A DNA stretch of 64,000 bases from the NCBI GenBank assembly GCA_018267285.1, contig JAFDYU010000008.1, positions 365,407 to 429,406 on the forward strand, given 5' to 3'. The notes under the pieces were generated by a model, which was not told the DNA's origin, did not search any database, and saw only the letters and a list, made by a program, of their open reading frames with translations. Origin of the DNA: Bacteroidota bacterium. GTDB lineage: Bacteria; Bacteroidota; Bacteroidia; Cytophagales; Cyclobacteriaceae. A program made the translations under genes and the position numbers. Below, in pieces: positions 1 to 8,607 of the stretch (position 1 is the first letter of the stretch; the number at the start of each line of letters is the position of its first letter).

Positions 1-48
1 GCTTCCATGGCATGGAAGAGGTCATCGGTTCGAATCCGATATTCTCCA
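1..48 (+). tRNA. tRNA-Ala(GGC), 3' part only
   Basis: The window opens inside a tRNA. An anticodon stem CTTCC/GGAAG (2-6 with 14-18) encloses a seven-base loop ATGGCAT with U33, anticodon GGC and A37. It is followed by a variable loop, a T arm ATCGG-TTCGAAT-CCGAT and an acceptor 3' strand ATTCTCC with discriminator A at 48. U at position 70 fits the G3:U70 identity pair of tRNA-Ala. CCA is not encoded. The D arm and 5' acceptor strand lie before the window. Confidence 0.9.
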
Positions 49-132
49 CTTTTTAATTCTTGCCCGTAGTGCGCTGGTCGCACCGTCAGTTAGAAATCTT
101 TTTCCCGGTGTCACCGGTTAACCCCAAGCCCT

Positions 133-408
133 ATGTACACCACAAATTGGCTTATCATTCGTGACGATGGCAAACGCACTTTTGAAGTGGTAATTAGTGG
201 TATCAGCGAAAATGCTTTCAGTAACAAAGTGATTGCCATGCAGCGCGAAGGCATGTTGGTAACGAGCCTGTTGATGCCCGTTTCAAATAAAAACGCTAGC
301 AAAGATCATATTAAATTAACAGGCTATACGCGGGAAGAAGGCCTGTACGACAGACTGGTAAAACAACACCTGAAAATAATACAACAAAATCTGGGAGAGA
401 TAGATTAG
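133..408 (+). CDS. hypothetical protein, 91 aa
   Basis: Not recognised as a named family. It is a soluble, mixed-charge protein without signal peptide or membrane segment. The N-terminal half (about 1-60) looks like alternating strands (MYTTNWLIIRDDGK, FEVVISGISENAF) and the C-terminus is a basic amphipathic helix. It begins at the first ATG after the tRNA, and the reading frame is open to a TAG at 406-408. It stands alone between the tRNA and a membrane protein gene and is followed by a potential RNA hairpin. It is probably real because no better frame covers the region. Confidence 0.55.
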   Translation: MYTTNWLIIRDDGKRTFEVVISGISENAFSNKVIAMQREGMLVTSLLMPVSNKNASKDHIKLTGYTREEGLYDRLVKQHLKIIQQNLGEID

Positions 409-416
409 AAATCTAT

Positions 417-465
417 TTAACACCCGAACAATCTAATCCATCAAACGGTGTGTTTGAGGTGTTAA
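417..465 (+). other. two-stem inverted-repeat structure after the 91-aa gene
   Basis: TTAACACC (417-424) pairs perfectly with GGTGTTAA (458-465). Inside it, TCAAAC (441-446) pairs with GTTTGA (452-457) around the loop GGTGT, leaving an unpaired 16-base segment on the 5' side. No U-run follows directly, so a simple intrinsic terminator is not obvious. It may be a 3' UTR structure. Confidence 0.45.
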
Positions 466-477
466 TAAAGCAACACA

Positions 478-491
478 CAGAATTAATTCTG
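478..491. promoter_or_regulatory. perfect 14-bp palindrome before the membrane protein gene
   Basis: CAGAATTAATTCTG is a perfect palindrome about 60 bp before the ATG at 552. Its place in a 143-bp gap suits a dimeric repressor site or promoter-proximal operator, but chance is possible in AT-rich DNA. Confidence 0.3.
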
Positions 492-551
492 AATTAAAAG
501 GTATTTTTTCTGTATACTCGCAAAAAATATAAAAAAGCTAAAAATTATAGA

Positions 552-1241
552 ATGGCAAAAATTGTTCGACCTACCTATCCTCTTGAGCTAAGCGTTGGTG
601 TTCTGCTTTTGATTTTCGTGTTATCACTTTTTTTGTCTTCGCAACTCTTCGATGTTCCGTGGCGCGAACTTTTAGATGCAAGGCATTTTTTTGCTATGTC
701 GCTTGTGTCGACTGCCGTAGTTATTATGGCAGTGATTCTTTGGGAAGAGATTTTATTCCCGATTAAAATAGTGCCAACACGCGATCAGGTTACGTTCAGA
801 AACCACCAAACAAAATTAAAAACACAGCTGATCATTTATCTGGCGATACCTCTCATTTTCGGATTTATTTATTTTTCGTACGAAGTGAACCACGTACGTT
901 TTTTCATTTGGGCCCTCGTTTGCCTGGGCGCCCCGATAGCCGGGAAACTCCATTCGGGCATAAAAAACTATAATGATTTTTTGAAATTGACGTACCATTC
1001 AATCTCCTACAAGAACAACGATGCAGAGGGTGTTTTTCTGTTGAAAGACATTCAGCGAATCACCTTAATCAAAGACGAAAACAAGGTGCTTCACAAATTT
1101 ATGCTCTTGATGGAGGATACCAGCGAGGTAACCATTGATTTAGACGAAATGGAACTGGAGCCCTTTTACGAATCCATCGACAAGGCCATGTACGCACACT
1201 ATAAAAATCTGGTGACCGAAGTGCAACGCGCAGCCGAGTAA
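552..1241 (+). CDS. four-TM membrane protein with cytoplasmic PH-like tail
   Basis: 229 residues, no named family recognised. Four hydrophobic segments are visible near residues 13-31, 47-66, 93-110 and 114-132, then a soluble C-terminal part of about 95 residues. The tail has the strand-rich pattern of bacterial PH/YcxB-like membrane-associated domains (LTYHSISYKNN, GVFLLKDIQRITLI, EDTSEVTIDLDEME, ending in a helix). It is likely an inner-membrane protein of unknown function. ATG at 552 follows an A-rich leader typical of Bacteroidota. The next gene, for release factor 3, begins 52 bp downstream on the same strand. Confidence 0.7.
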   Translation: MAKIVRPTYPLELSVGVLLLIFVLSLFLSSQLFDVPWRELLDARHFFAMSLVSTAVVIMAVILWEEILFPIKIVPTRDQVTFRNHQTKLKTQLIIYLAIPLIFGFIYFSYEVNHVRFFIWALVCLGAPIAGKLHSGIKNYNDFLKLTYHSISYKNNDAEGVFLLKDIQRITLIKDENKVLHKFMLLMEDTSEVTIDLDEMELEPFYESIDKAMYAHYKNLVTEVQRAAE

Positions 1242-1293
1242 CAAAACTGTTCCTGTTCAACTTTTACTTATTTTTGCGCTCCAATTTTTTTAA

Positions 1294-2877
1294 ATGACAC
1301 TCGAACAGGAAATCGCGAAGCGCAGAACGTTTGGCATCATCAGCCACCCCGATGCCGGCAAAACCACCTTAACTGAAAAGCTGTTGCTCTTTGGCGGAGC
1401 CATACAAAAGGCCGGAGCTGTGAAAAGTTCTAAAATTAAAGACCACGCCCGCAGCGACTGGATGGAAATTGAAAAACAACGGGGCATTTCCGTTGCCACT
1501 TCGGTAATGGGCTTTAACTATAACGACATCAAAATTAATTTACTTGATACCCCCGGCCACCAGGATTTTGCCGAAGATACCTACCGCACACTCACCGCGG
1601 TAGACAGCGTAATTATGGTGGTGGATTGTGTGAAGGGTGTGGAGATGCAAACGGAAAAACTGATGGAAGTATGCCGGATGCGCAATACACCCGTGCTTTG
1701 TTTCATCAACAAACTCGATCGCGAGGGACGCGACCCATTTGATTTGCTGGACGAAATTGAAGCGAAACTGAAAATTAAAGTACACCCACTGAGCTGGCCC
1801 ATCAGCATGGGCAAAACATTTAAAGGGGTCTACAGCTTGTACGAGAAGAGCCTGAAACTTTTTACACCAAGCAAAACCACGGTTGAAGAAGGAATTGAAA
1901 TTTCGAACATTAACGACCCGTCACTCGATCGGTATGTGGGTGAGAGCTATGCAGCACAACTGCGGGCAGATGTTGAACTGCTTAACGGTGTTTACCCGGA
2001 ACTCAATGTGCAAGATTACCTCGAAGGAAAAGTGGCTCCCGTATTTTTTGGCAGTGCAGTAAATAATTTTGGAGTAAAAGAATTGCTCGACACGTTCATC
2101 CGTCTGGCACCGCCACCGCTTAACAGAGAGACCACATTGCGCGTAATTAAACCGGACGAGCAGAAATTTACCGGGTTCATTTTTAAAATCCACGCCAACA
2201 TGGATCCGAAACACCGAAACCGAATAGCGTTTTTGCGCGTATGCTCGGGCCGATTTGAACGAGGAAACAATTATTTGCACGTGCGGCAAGAGAAGTCAAT
2301 CCGTTTTTCAAACGCCACGGCTTTCATGGCACAAGATCGGGAAACCGTAGACGAAGCCTGGCCGGGCGATATCGTTGGCTTGTTCGACACCGGAAATTTG
2401 AAGATTGGAGACACACTGACAGAAGGCGAAAAATTATTTTATACCGGAATACCAAGTTTTTCGCCTGAGATTTTCAAAGAAGTAATTAATAAGGATGCCT
2501 TAAAAACCAAGCAATTGGAGAAGGGACTGCTTCAGTTAATGGAGGAAGGCGTTGCTCAGTTGTTTACGTACGAACTCGGAAAGAAAAAAGTGGTGGGCAC
2601 GGTTGGGGCGTTGCAATTTGAGGTGATTCAATTCCGATTAAAGAACGAATACGGTGCTTCGTGCGACTTTGCACCTCAAAATATTTACAAGGCCTGTTGG
2701 ATCAGCAGCACAGACGAAAAAAAACTGGCCGAGTTTATCGCGAGCAAACAACGACACATTGCTCAAGACAAAGATGGCAAGTTGGTGTTCATGGCCGAAT
2801 CAAAAGCTTGGTTGCAGATGGTGCAGGATAATTTTCCGGAGATCAATTTTCACTTCACCTCAGAGTTTAAAGATTAG
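1294..2877 (+). CDS. prfC: peptide chain release factor 3
   Basis: 527 residues, full length for RF3, the translational GTPase that removes RF1/RF2 from the ribosome after peptide release. The GTPase domain occupies about 1-270: G1 is [13 protein letters not shown] (residues about 17-29), G3 is DTPGHQDF (about 87-94) and G4 is NKLD (about 141-144). The central part (about 290-380) is an EF-Tu-like beta barrel, and the C-terminus carries the RF3-specific domain ([17 protein letters not shown]). EF-G, LepA and BipA are unlikely because the length and the C-terminal domain match RF3. It is followed 66 bp later by a pseudouridine synthase gene. Confidence 0.95.
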   Translation: MTLEQEIAKRRTFGIISHPDAGKTTLTEKLLLFGGAIQKAGAVKSSKIKDHARSDWMEIEKQRGISVATSVMGFNYNDIKINLLDTPGHQDFAEDTYRTLTAVDSVIMVVDCVKGVEMQTEKLMEVCRMRNTPVLCFINKLDREGRDPFDLLDEIEAKLKIKVHPLSWPISMGKTFKGVYSLYEKSLKLFTPSKTTVEEGIEISNINDPSLDRYVGESYAAQLRADVELLNGVYPELNVQDYLEGKVAPVFFGSAVNNFGVKELLDTFIRLAPPPLNRETTLRVIKPDEQKFTGFIFKIHANMDPKHRNRIAFLRVCSGRFERGNNYLHVRQEKSIRFSNATAFMAQDRETVDEAWPGDIVGLFDTGNLKIGDTLTEGEKLFYTGIPSFSPEIFKEVINKDALKTKQLEKGLLQLMEEGVAQLFTYELGKKKVVGTVGALQFEVIQFRLKNEYGASCDFAPQNIYKACWISSTDEKKLAEFIASKQRHIAQDKDGKLVFMAESKAWLQMVQDNFPEINFHFTSEFKD

Positions 2878-2943
2878 CTTTATTTGGGCTTTGCGTAACC
2901 GAGAAGGTGTTGTGCAGCCGGGAATAAATTCAGAAGTTTGAAC

Positions 2944-3612
2944 ATGCTTCCTGTTTTGTATGAAGACAACCATTTGCTCGCGGTAAATAAACCGACCGGC
3001 TTGTTGGTGCAAGGCGATGAAACCGGAGACGAACCGCTGGTGGATATTTGCAAAAGGTACATCAAAGAAAAATACAAGAAACCGGGCGAGGTGTTTTTAG
3101 GTGTGGTCCATCGGCTCGATAGGCCCGTGAGCGGTGTGGTTATCTTTGCACGAACCTCCAAAGCGTTAGAGCGTATGAACGCGTTGTTTCGTGAGCGCGA
3201 AACAAAAAAAATATATTGGGCTGTTGTAAAAAATAATCCACCAAAACCATCCGGCAATCTGGTTCACTGGCTGGTGAAAAATGAAAAGACGAATAAAGTC
3301 ACTGCCTTTGCCCGGGAGAACCCGCAAGGGTTGAGATCCGAATTGAATTATCAAACTTTAAAAAATGAGTTGGGATATTGTTTGCTTGAAGTCAATCCGG
3401 TTACGGGTCGTTCGCACCAGATACGTGTGCAGCTTGCCTCTATCAACTGCCCGATAGTGGGCGATTTGAAGTACGGCTACGAAACACCCAACTCCGATAA
3501 AAGCATTTGCCTCCACGCCCGGGGGTTACAATTTGTACATCCGGTAAAAAAGGAAAATATTTCTATCGAAGCGCCCGCGCCCAGCACCGAATTATGGAAT
3601 CTTTTTAGTTAA
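2944..3612 (+). CDS. RluA-family pseudouridine synthase
   Basis: About 222 residues; isomerises uridine to pseudouridine in structured RNA (rRNA or tRNA). The catalytic motif HRLDRPVSG puts the nucleophilic Asp near residue 59, and the family motif V-TGRSHQIRVQLAS is present near 160-175. There is no S4 domain, so it resembles the short RluA/RluC-like members; the exact target base cannot be read from sequence. ATG at 2944 is chosen; a TTG two codons upstream (2938) is possible. The stop at 3612 is nine bases before the next ATG, suggesting cotranscription. Confidence 0.88.
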   Translation: MLPVLYEDNHLLAVNKPTGLLVQGDETGDEPLVDICKRYIKEKYKKPGEVFLGVVHRLDRPVSGVVIFARTSKALERMNALFRERETKKIYWAVVKNNPPKPSGNLVHWLVKNEKTNKVTAFARENPQGLRSELNYQTLKNELGYCLLEVNPVTGRSHQIRVQLASINCPIVGDLKYGYETPNSDKSICLHARGLQFVHPVKKENISIEAPAPSTELWNLFS

Positions 3613-3621
3613 TTGGCTGTA

Positions 3622-3945
3622 ATGAATTGGATTCAAAAACTGCAACAGCGATGGAATGCCAAAAACACCTGGCAAGTGTTGGCGATTTTATTGTCGTTTG
3701 CCTGCACGGGGCTTACCATAGTCTGGCTGATGAAACCACTGCTCAAGATTTTCTTTGGCGGTGAAATCCCGGTTTGGGCCAAGGTAATTTACTATATCCT
3801 GATTTTACCGATTTACAATCTGGTGCTGTTGTGCTACGGGTTTATCTTCGGTCAATTCCGGTTCTTCCTCGATTTTGAAAAAAAATTCTTCCGTAGGATG
3901 GCATCACTGTTTAAAAGCCCTGTTTCGGATAATCAAAAAAATTGA
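3622..3945 (+). CDS. small membrane protein (DUF6787-like)
   Basis: 107 residues from the ATG at 3622. The N-terminus is amphipathic and Trp-rich (MNWIQKLQQRWNAKNTWQ), followed by hydrophobic segments near 20-40 and 53-80 and a basic C-terminus (FFLDFEKKFFRRM). It resembles the short Bacteroidota proteins I remember as DUF6787, sometimes misannotated as diacylglyceryl transferase; that name is from memory. It has no catalytic motif. Its 3' end overlaps by 35 bp, tail to tail, with the phosphatase gene on the other strand. Confidence 0.6.
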   Translation: MNWIQKLQQRWNAKNTWQVLAILLSFACTGLTIVWLMKPLLKIFFGGEIPVWAKVIYYILILPIYNLVLLCYGFIFGQFRFFLDFEKKFFRRMASLFKSPVSDNQKN

Positions 3946-4405
3946 GTTCACCGCAGTTCGAGGTAGTTTCACTCCACGATTTTATTTTTAACGTAGCACT
4001 CACCACTCCACAGGTTGGAAAGTCGATGTCTGTTCTGAGCAACACGTTTGTTAAATCGGTTATACCCGGGTTGTGCCCAAAAATAAATATCGTGTCGTTG
4101 GCAGAACTATCTTTTAAAGAACGCAACACCTGCAGCCAGGTCGCCTTACTGGCGTGATATAGTTCGGCTACTGTTTCTATCTGGTGCGGGGCAAAACCAA
4201 GAACCGTTGCAAAAATGTTGGCTGTTGTCAGTGCTCGCACTGCCGGGCTGGTGAGTATCCGGTTCGGAGAAACGGCCCGTTGTTTTAATAACTCCGCCAT
4301 TTTTGGTGCATCGCGCATTCCGCGTTCGTTAAGCGGACGGTAAAAATCTTCTACGTTATTATCCCAACTTGACTTTGCATGGCGGATGAGGTAAAGTTTT
4401 TTCAT
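3911..4405 (-). CDS. SixA-like histidine phosphatase
   Basis: 164 residues of the histidine phosphatase (phosphoglycerate mutase-like) superfamily. The phospho-acceptor motif LIRHAKSSW is at residues 6-14 (His9). The second catalytic His lies in FIFGHNPGITDL near residue 112, and PLNERGMRDAP is a typical SixA segment. Family members dephosphorylate phosphohistidine or small phosphoesters; the substrate here is unknown. It faces a membrane protein gene with overlapping 3' ends and diverges from the acyltransferase gene with 45 bp between start codons, so the two promoters must be compact or overlapping. Confidence 0.85.
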   Translation of the reverse strand: MKKLYLIRHAKSSWDNNVEDFYRPLNERGMRDAPKMAELLKQRAVSPNRILTSPAVRALTTANIFATVLGFAPHQIETVAELYHASKATWLQVLRSLKDSSANDTIFIFGHNPGITDLTNVLLRTDIDFPTCGVVSATLKIKSWSETTSNCGELNFFDYPKQGF

Positions 4406-4450
4406 GCCCTAAATTACATTTTCGAAATGTATCTTTGCGTTTTTTAAGGT

Positions 4451-5371
4451 ATGGAAAAACGTCCGCTGCGCAAAGCGATTAAATATACTTTGCTCTACTA
4501 TTTTGTACGTTTCCTGATATTATCGGCAAACGTACTTCCGCGCAAAATGTGGCTGCGGTTCTGCGGTAGGCTGGGTCGCGTTGCGTATCGTTTTTCACCT
4601 AAGCCTGCCGAGCGAATGAAAACTCACCTCACCATCGCATTCGGAAACGAGAGATCCCCGGAAGACATCATGAACTTAAGCAAGAAAACATTTGAAATGC
4701 TCGGCAAAAATGCGGGGGATATTCTGCGCTCGCTTAGCGTAAAAAATTTGAACGACCTAGAAAAATTTTTGACTACCCACGGACTTGAAAATTTTGAAAA
4801 AGCTTACGCCAAAGGCAAGGGAGTGATGTTTCTAACAAGCCACCTCGGGGCATTTGATTTGCAAATTACAAACATGGCCTTGCGGGGGCTCAAACCCAAC
4901 ATCATCGGCACGGCCTTGCACGATGAACGATTAAATGAAATGCTGTTGAAATACCGCAACGCGCACGGAGCCATTGCTATTGAGCGCGGCAAAGAAAGTG
5001 TGCGCTTATTTAAAGCGTTGAAATCGGGAGGTTCGATTGCCATCTTAATCGATCAAGACACCAAAGTAAAAAGCAGGTTTGTAAATTTTTTCGGCAAACC
5101 GGCCGCAACGCCAATCGGGGCAACGGTGCTGGCACTCAAGTCGGGCTGTGCGGTAGTGCCCACGTATGTTTACCTCGACAAAGACCTGCAACAGCAGATG
5201 CACATCCTTCCGGAGATACCACTGGTTTACACCGGTGATGACGAACAGGATTTGATTGTGAACACACAAAACTTCACCCGCTTCACCGAAGACATTATTC
5301 GCCAGCACCCCGAGCAATGGGTGTGGATGCACGAACGCTGGAAGACCCAACCCGGTGACGAAATTCGTTAA
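4451..5371 (+). CDS. LpxL/HtrB-type lipid A acyltransferase
   Basis: 306 residues, the usual length for lysophospholipid/lauroyl acyltransferases that add secondary acyl chains to lipid A at the inner membrane. A hydrophobic N-terminal stretch (about 12-30) anchors it. The HX4D catalytic motif is SHLGAFD near residue 130. IDQD (about 200) and EQWVWMHERWK near the C-terminus are also typical. Exact acyl specificity cannot be inferred. It is a single gene between divergent sixA-like and convergent peptidase genes. Confidence 0.88.
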   Translation: MEKRPLRKAIKYTLLYYFVRFLILSANVLPRKMWLRFCGRLGRVAYRFSPKPAERMKTHLTIAFGNERSPEDIMNLSKKTFEMLGKNAGDILRSLSVKNLNDLEKFLTTHGLENFEKAYAKGKGVMFLTSHLGAFDLQITNMALRGLKPNIIGTALHDERLNEMLLKYRNAHGAIAIERGKESVRLFKALKSGGSIAILIDQDTKVKSRFVNFFGKPAATPIGATVLALKSGCAVVPTYVYLDKDLQQQMHILPEIPLVYTGDDEQDLIVNTQNFTRFTEDIIRQHPEQWVWMHERWKTQPGDEIR

Positions 5372-5390
5372 CCGTTTCTTTGCTCTCTCG

Positions 5391-7478
5391 TTATTTTGCC
5401 AGTTTGGTAATGGTCTCCAGTTTAGATTTGATCCGGTTCATGGCATCTACATATTTTTGTTCCCACATTTTCAAATTGGCCGTTGACTTAACGGAGAGTT
5501 CGTATTGAAAGGCGGGCATCATCCACGAAGCATAACCGCTGTACGGATCGGGCGAAGCATACAACGAGCGGTACCAATTGCCGTAGGGCATGCCTTGCGT
5601 ATCGATCCACTGGCGTTCGAGTGTGAGGAGTTCGGCATTGATGGCTTTTGTATTGGCTTCGTTCACGGTCTTCAACGCGGCTTCGGCATCTTCGCCCGTT
5701 TTTTTCAACGCATCGGCAGCTTTGAGGAGGGCATCGAATGAAAAAGCATTTGCTGATTTATCCAGCGAAGGCATACGCTTTTGCAGCCGATCAAAATGCG
5801 TTCTTAAATCGGTTCCGTAGCGACTTAAACTGTAGGGGATAATATCTGCGTTGGCCAAGCGCAAAGCAACCACACCAAATACTCTTTCTACGAGGTTGCC
5901 CATTTTAAAACTGGGATCGGCAAAGCGCTCGTAAAAAGAGAAGCTGTCGTGGTTGGAGTGATAGATGGTTGGCCCACCTGTGCCACCGCCCCACGAAGGA
6001 ATACCCACGTGAGCATAGAAGGCCACGTGATCGGAGCCGCCACCTAAATTCCCGATTGGGGGTTCTTTGGCTTCGCTTTTTCCAAGCCATACCTCATGAA
6101 CAGATTTTGAGGAGTCGGGGTAGGGCACGGTTTTAGAAGATTCTATAACGAGGTTTTTTAACGAAGGGCTTGAAGAGGCGCCAAATCGTTTCCCCGACAC
6201 GGCTCCATCGGCATTGAAGTAGGCAACACCTTTGGCGTTGAGTTCATCGCGAAATTGTTCCACCCATTCGGTGGACCCGAGGATGCCCTGCTCTTCGGCA
6301 TCCCAGTGTGCAATTTTTATGGTGCGTTTGGGTTTGAATCCGGCCTGTGCCGTTTTGCCAAGCGATTCGCTCAGCGCGAGTAGCATGGCCGTGCCGCTGT
6401 TGGGGTCGGTGGCACCAAAGCCCCAGGCATCGTAGTGCGAGCCGGCAATCACCCACTCGTCCGGAAACTCGGTGCCCTTCAACGTGCCCACCACATCGTA
6501 CACACGCTGAATTTCCATCCGCTGGTTTACGTTTACGCGCACTTTTAATTCGGGGCCGCCCTCCAGTCGGTAGGTGCAGGGCAAGCCACCCTGCCATCCG
6601 GCCGGCACGGGTTTGCCTTTCATACGTGCCATAATTTCTTTGGCCGAGCCATAGGGCAACGGCAGCACGGGTATGTGGTGCATGCCTTTTAATTCTTCGG
6701 GTTTTTTCCGCACAACTTTTTTCTTTCCATCTACGGGCAGGGCGGGCTCAAAAGGAGTTAGCGGGTCTCCGGTCCAATCCAGGGTGAGGAGCGAGCCGCG
6801 CTGAATATCGCTTTCGTTGTAGAAAGGCCCTTCGGGGTACACGAGGCCGCGGGCATAACCGCTGTCGCCAGGGTCGGTAAAAATGATGAGGCCTGCGGCT
6901 CCGTTTTCTTCGGCATACTTGGCTTTGTACCCACGGAAGTTTCCCCCGTAGCGGGCAATAACTATTTTACCTTTAACCGAAATTCCAAGTGCGTTGAGTT
7001 TTTCAAAATCTTCTTTGCGGCCGAAGTTGGCGTACACCACTTCTGCCGTTACATCGCCCGAGCCCGAGTAAGCGTTGTAGCCAACATACAAATTGGGGTT
7101 TGAGGAGAATGGGTCTTCGGCATGAATGTATTCTTTGTTGTTGAGCGGTATGCGAATGGGCTCCACCACTTCGGCCGAAGCCGTGCCGGGCATAACGGGC
7201 AAATAAATATCGTATGGAAAAATCTCCACCTGAAACCCGGCCTTGCGCATAACTTCGGCAATGTAATCGCGGGCACGCTCGTTGGCTTTCGAGGTGGCAA
7301 TGTGCGGCTCCCGGGTGAGTGTTTTTAAATGATTTTTATACCGTTCGCTTTCCTGCTGGTTGAGGAAGAACGATTCGGCTTGTTGTTCTTTTGAAGTAGA
7401 GCCGGCCGAAAAACCGGTGAGCGTTTGGGCAACGCAGGCCACACTAACAAACCCGAAAACGAGGCTAAGGTATTTCAT
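5391..7478 (-). CDS. secreted M28 peptidase, glutamate carboxypeptidase II-like
   Basis: 695 residues from the ATG at 7478. The frame is open further upstream, but MKYLSLVFGFVSVACVAQ at this start is a clean Sec signal peptide. Order: signal, N-terminal part, PA domain insertion (about 130-320), M28 catalytic domain (about 340-560), and a C-terminal helical dimerisation-like domain, as in glutamate carboxypeptidase II and the transferrin receptor. Zinc-ligand motifs are SHYDAWGFGATDPNSG (His and bridging Asp), WDAEEQG (catalytic Glu pair) and a GGGSDHVAF loop. It is likely a periplasmic or outer-membrane metallopeptidase removing C-terminal acidic residues. A second, different M28 gene begins at 62920. 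Confidence 0.9.
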   Translation of the reverse strand: MKYLSLVFGFVSVACVAQTLTGFSAGSTSKEQQAESFFLNQQESERYKNHLKTLTREPHIATSKANERARDYIAEVMRKAGFQVEIFPYDIYLPVMPGTASAEVVEPIRIPLNNKEYIHAEDPFSSNPNLYVGYNAYSGSGDVTAEVVYANFGRKEDFEKLNALGISVKGKIVIARYGGNFRGYKAKYAEENGAAGLIIFTDPGDSGYARGLVYPEGPFYNESDIQRGSLLTLDWTGDPLTPFEPALPVDGKKKVVRKKPEELKGMHHIPVLPLPYGSAKEIMARMKGKPVPAGWQGGLPCTYRLEGGPELKVRVNVNQRMEIQRVYDVVGTLKGTEFPDEWVIAGSHYDAWGFGATDPNSGTAMLLALSESLGKTAQAGFKPKRTIKIAHWDAEEQGILGSTEWVEQFRDELNAKGVAYFNADGAVSGKRFGASSSPSLKNLVIESSKTVPYPDSSKSVHEVWLGKSEAKEPPIGNLGGGSDHVAFYAHVGIPSWGGGTGGPTIYHSNHDSFSFYERFADPSFKMGNLVERVFGVVALRLANADIIPYSLSRYGTDLRTHFDRLQKRMPSLDKSANAFSFDALLKAADALKKTGEDAEAALKTVNEANTKAINAELLTLERQWIDTQGMPYGNWYRSLYASPDPYSGYASWMMPAFQYELSVKSTANLKMWEQKYVDAMNRIKSKLETITKLAK

Positions 7479-7600
7479 GGTGTAAACTATTTTTTTGGAA
7501 GAAAGCAAAAGTTTTGCAGATGGAGAAGCAAAATTATGCAAGGGGTCTGAAACCGCAGTGTGTGCAAAATCTACCAAACTATAGTTTACGTAACATCGGT

Positions 7601-7825
7601 TTAGTGTGGCGTTCTTTTCTTGTCGCTGGTGTATTCCAGCAGGTCACCCGGCTGGCAGTCTAAAGCTTTACAAATTGCATCTAAGGTGCCGAAGCGTATG
7701 GCTTTTGCCTTCCCCGTTTTAAGGATGGAAAGGTTGGACAAGGTTAAATCAACTTTTTCCGACAACTCGTTGAGCGAAATTTTTCGCTTGGCCATCATCA
7801 CATCTAAGTTTACAACGATGGGCAT
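7601..7825 (-). CDS. small Cro/C1-type HTH regulator (DUF2975 partner)
   Basis: 74 residues consisting of almost nothing but one helix-turn-helix: MAKRKISLNELSEKVDLT then LSNLSILKTGKAKAIRF then DAICKALDCQPGDLLEY. This matches the short XRE-like regulators that accompany DUF2975 membrane proteins. Its start lies 2 bp after the DUF2975 stop, so the two are translated from one transcript. It most likely controls its own operon through the inverted repeat at 8402-8426. The target is inferred, the fold is clear. Confidence 0.88.
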   Translation of the reverse strand: MPIVVNLDVMMAKRKISLNELSEKVDLTLSNLSILKTGKAKAIRFGTLDAICKALDCQPGDLLEYTSDKKRTPH

Positions 7826-7827
7826 AG

Positions 7828-8364
7828 TTATACGGTTAAATCGTTTTCGTTTTGGAGTTCAACCCCCTTCTTAAAAATAAGGGCGATTATATAGATAACA
7901 GCCGCCATTAAAATAAATGCCTGGCTGGCTTCCCAAAACTGGTGTAGCTGAGCGATGGTGTAACCCCGGTGTTGTAAGTTTTTTGCAGTTTGTTTGGCGC
8001 TGTAACTAAACAGGCCGATGAAAAGTGTGCTGTACGATATTTTTAGTATCTGCTCCGATACCCACACGTTGAACGGTTTTGATAAATCGATTTTGTGCAT
8101 CAGCATTGCCACCCTATAAAATAATTCCGCCTTCATAAATGAAACGGCCAAGATCATGGTGTACATTAAGAAGAAGGTCCATTTGCTGCGGTTGTACATC
8201 TCGCTTAAATCTAATTTTTGATACAGGTTTTGCACCCACTCCGGTTTGTAGATGCTCACCACAGCGTTTACGAGCAGGCCACCGGCCTCTATGCACAAGC
8301 CCACAAAGATTACCCAAGCCACAATGTGCAAGCCTTTAAATACGATATTGTTTTTTGCAGACAT
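7828..8364 (-). CDS. DUF2975 membrane protein
   Basis: 178 residues from the ATG at 8364. A longer frame exists but would add 22 residues read from the AT-rich operator region. Four hydrophobic segments lie near 10-35, 63-82, 105-125 and 148-168, with the characteristic YRVAMLMHKIDLSKPFN between the second and third. DUF2975 proteins are inner-membrane proteins of unknown function that are usually encoded just before a small HTH regulator, as here. A sensor or anti-regulator role for the HTH partner is plausible but inferred. Confidence 0.85.
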   Translation of the reverse strand: MSAKNNIVFKGLHIVAWVIFVGLCIEAGGLLVNAVVSIYKPEWVQNLYQKLDLSEMYNRSKWTFFLMYTMILAVSFMKAELFYRVAMLMHKIDLSKPFNVWVSEQILKISYSTLFIGLFSYSAKQTAKNLQHRGYTIAQLHQFWEASQAFILMAAVIYIIALIFKKGVELQNENDLTV

Positions 8365-8401
8365 AAATTTTAGATGGTTAATGATGCTGCAAACATAATA
8401 A

Positions 8402-8426
8402 ATATTTATTGATAAACAATAAATAT
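8402..8426. promoter_or_regulatory. 10-bp inverted repeat, candidate operator of the DUF2975/HTH operon
   Basis: ATATTTATTG (8402-8411) is mirrored by CAATAAATAT (8417-8426) around the centre ATAAA. It lies 38 bp upstream of the DUF2975 start, where a promoter is expected, and suits a dimeric Cro/C1 regulator such as the one encoded at 7601-7825. An overlapping AT-rich palindrome (8397-8410) is also present. Confidence 0.5.
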
Positions 8427-8607
8427 ACATTATTATTCGAAAAAAATATCGTTATTGATGCCGGATTTAGTGAAACTTGGTTTGCTGTACAACGTGCCTT
8501 CTGTATGGCTGACAGCGCAGTACGGTTCATAAACCACGTTTAGTTTTCAATACATCCGGGTTGGCTCAGACTGACATTCGGAGGTACTTTTGATACAGCC
8601 TCATAGA

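Noticed and set aside
1-48. tRNA with another identity (Gly or Pro) or a tmRNA end
   Set aside because: The loop ATGGCAT places GGC as anticodon after U33, and U70 in the acceptor strand agrees with alanine.
5391-7478. Prolyl oligopeptidase or M20 peptidase
   Set aside because: PA domain plus HxDxW...D and the EE pair in order match M28; no Ser nucleophile motif is present.
7479-7577. Longer start for the M28 peptidase gene
   Set aside because: It would put 33 hydrophilic residues before a good signal peptide.
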